Assembly (NCBI GenBank): GCA_027574665.1
Contig: CM050654.1
Span: 33,313,722 to 33,377,721, forward strand
Source of the DNA: Rhynochetos jubatus
Taxonomy: Eukaryota; Chordata; Aves; Eurypygiformes; Rhynochetidae
DNA: 64,000 nt
Reading direction: 5' to 3'
Part shown: positions 63,906 through 64,000 of the stretch, in pieces
Numbering within the stretch: position 1 is the stretch's first letter
Layout: every line of letters begins with the position of its first letter
Program-made: the position numbers and the translations under genes
The notes under the pieces: model-generated
The model's input: the letters and a program-made list of their open reading frames with translations, nothing else
Databases searched by the model: none
Told to the model about the DNA's origin: nothing

Positions 63906-64000
63906 CCCTCGCTGGGAAACGTTTATTTGATACAAGAATTGACAATTAAGATAATTCGGGACCGGCTGTTCCCATGCTAGCTTTTTCCAGGGGTTCTGGA

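Noticed and set aside
8290..64000. Exons of MARCO or EN1
   Set aside because: I looked for collagen or SRCR-type and homeodomain coding motifs in open frames on both strands and recognised none.

Overview
The window is nuclear DNA from a vertebrate, almost certainly a bird. The one gene I can name is a two-exon C1q-like gene whose protein matches the C1QL2 family along its whole length. Two LTRs of an ERVL-type family that I associate with non-galliform birds (TguLTR5-like) and a few worn CR1 LINE fragments also point to a bird, probably Neoaves. The species cannot be named from the sequence.

Layout. Positions 1-4740 are intergenic with nothing coding. A large CpG island (about 4780-7330) starts next to an octamer-based minisatellite (5527-5678) and holds the promoter, 5' leader and first exon of C1QL2. 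The coding sequence is joined from 6417-7055 and 7477-7656 (272 residues, + strand). The 421-bp intron carries a 35-bp-period G-rich repeat, and the 3' UTR probably ends just after an ATTAAA at 8264. Everything to the right (about 55.7 kb) is a gene-poor tract. It holds solo LTRs (22535-23216 and 49795-50621, each with target-site duplication evidence), CR1 remnants (near 17.1-17.6, 30.4-30.9 and 44.8-45.1 kb), a long nearly perfect inverted repeat (24211-24344), GC-rich patches near 18.0, 19.3 and 32.1 kb, and several AT-rich blocks dense in homeodomain-type motifs that look like candidate conserved regulatory elements. A further CpG island begins at about 63.56 kb and may be the promoter of a gene beyond the right edge.

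How it fits together. C1QL2 is a secreted synaptic organiser, so this is a developmental or neuronal locus. In mammals, as I recall the map, C1QL2 lies between STEAP3 and MARCO/EN1, in the regulatory landscape of EN1, where non-coding deletions about 300 kb from EN1 remove a limb-specific lncRNA (Maenli). If synteny holds, the desert 3' of C1QL2 faces MARCO/EN1 and could hold the avian counterpart of part of that landscape. That is inference: no EN1, MARCO or STEAP3 exon was recognised here. I found no convincing new protein-coding system. The most distinctive unexplained structure is the hairpin at 24211-24344.
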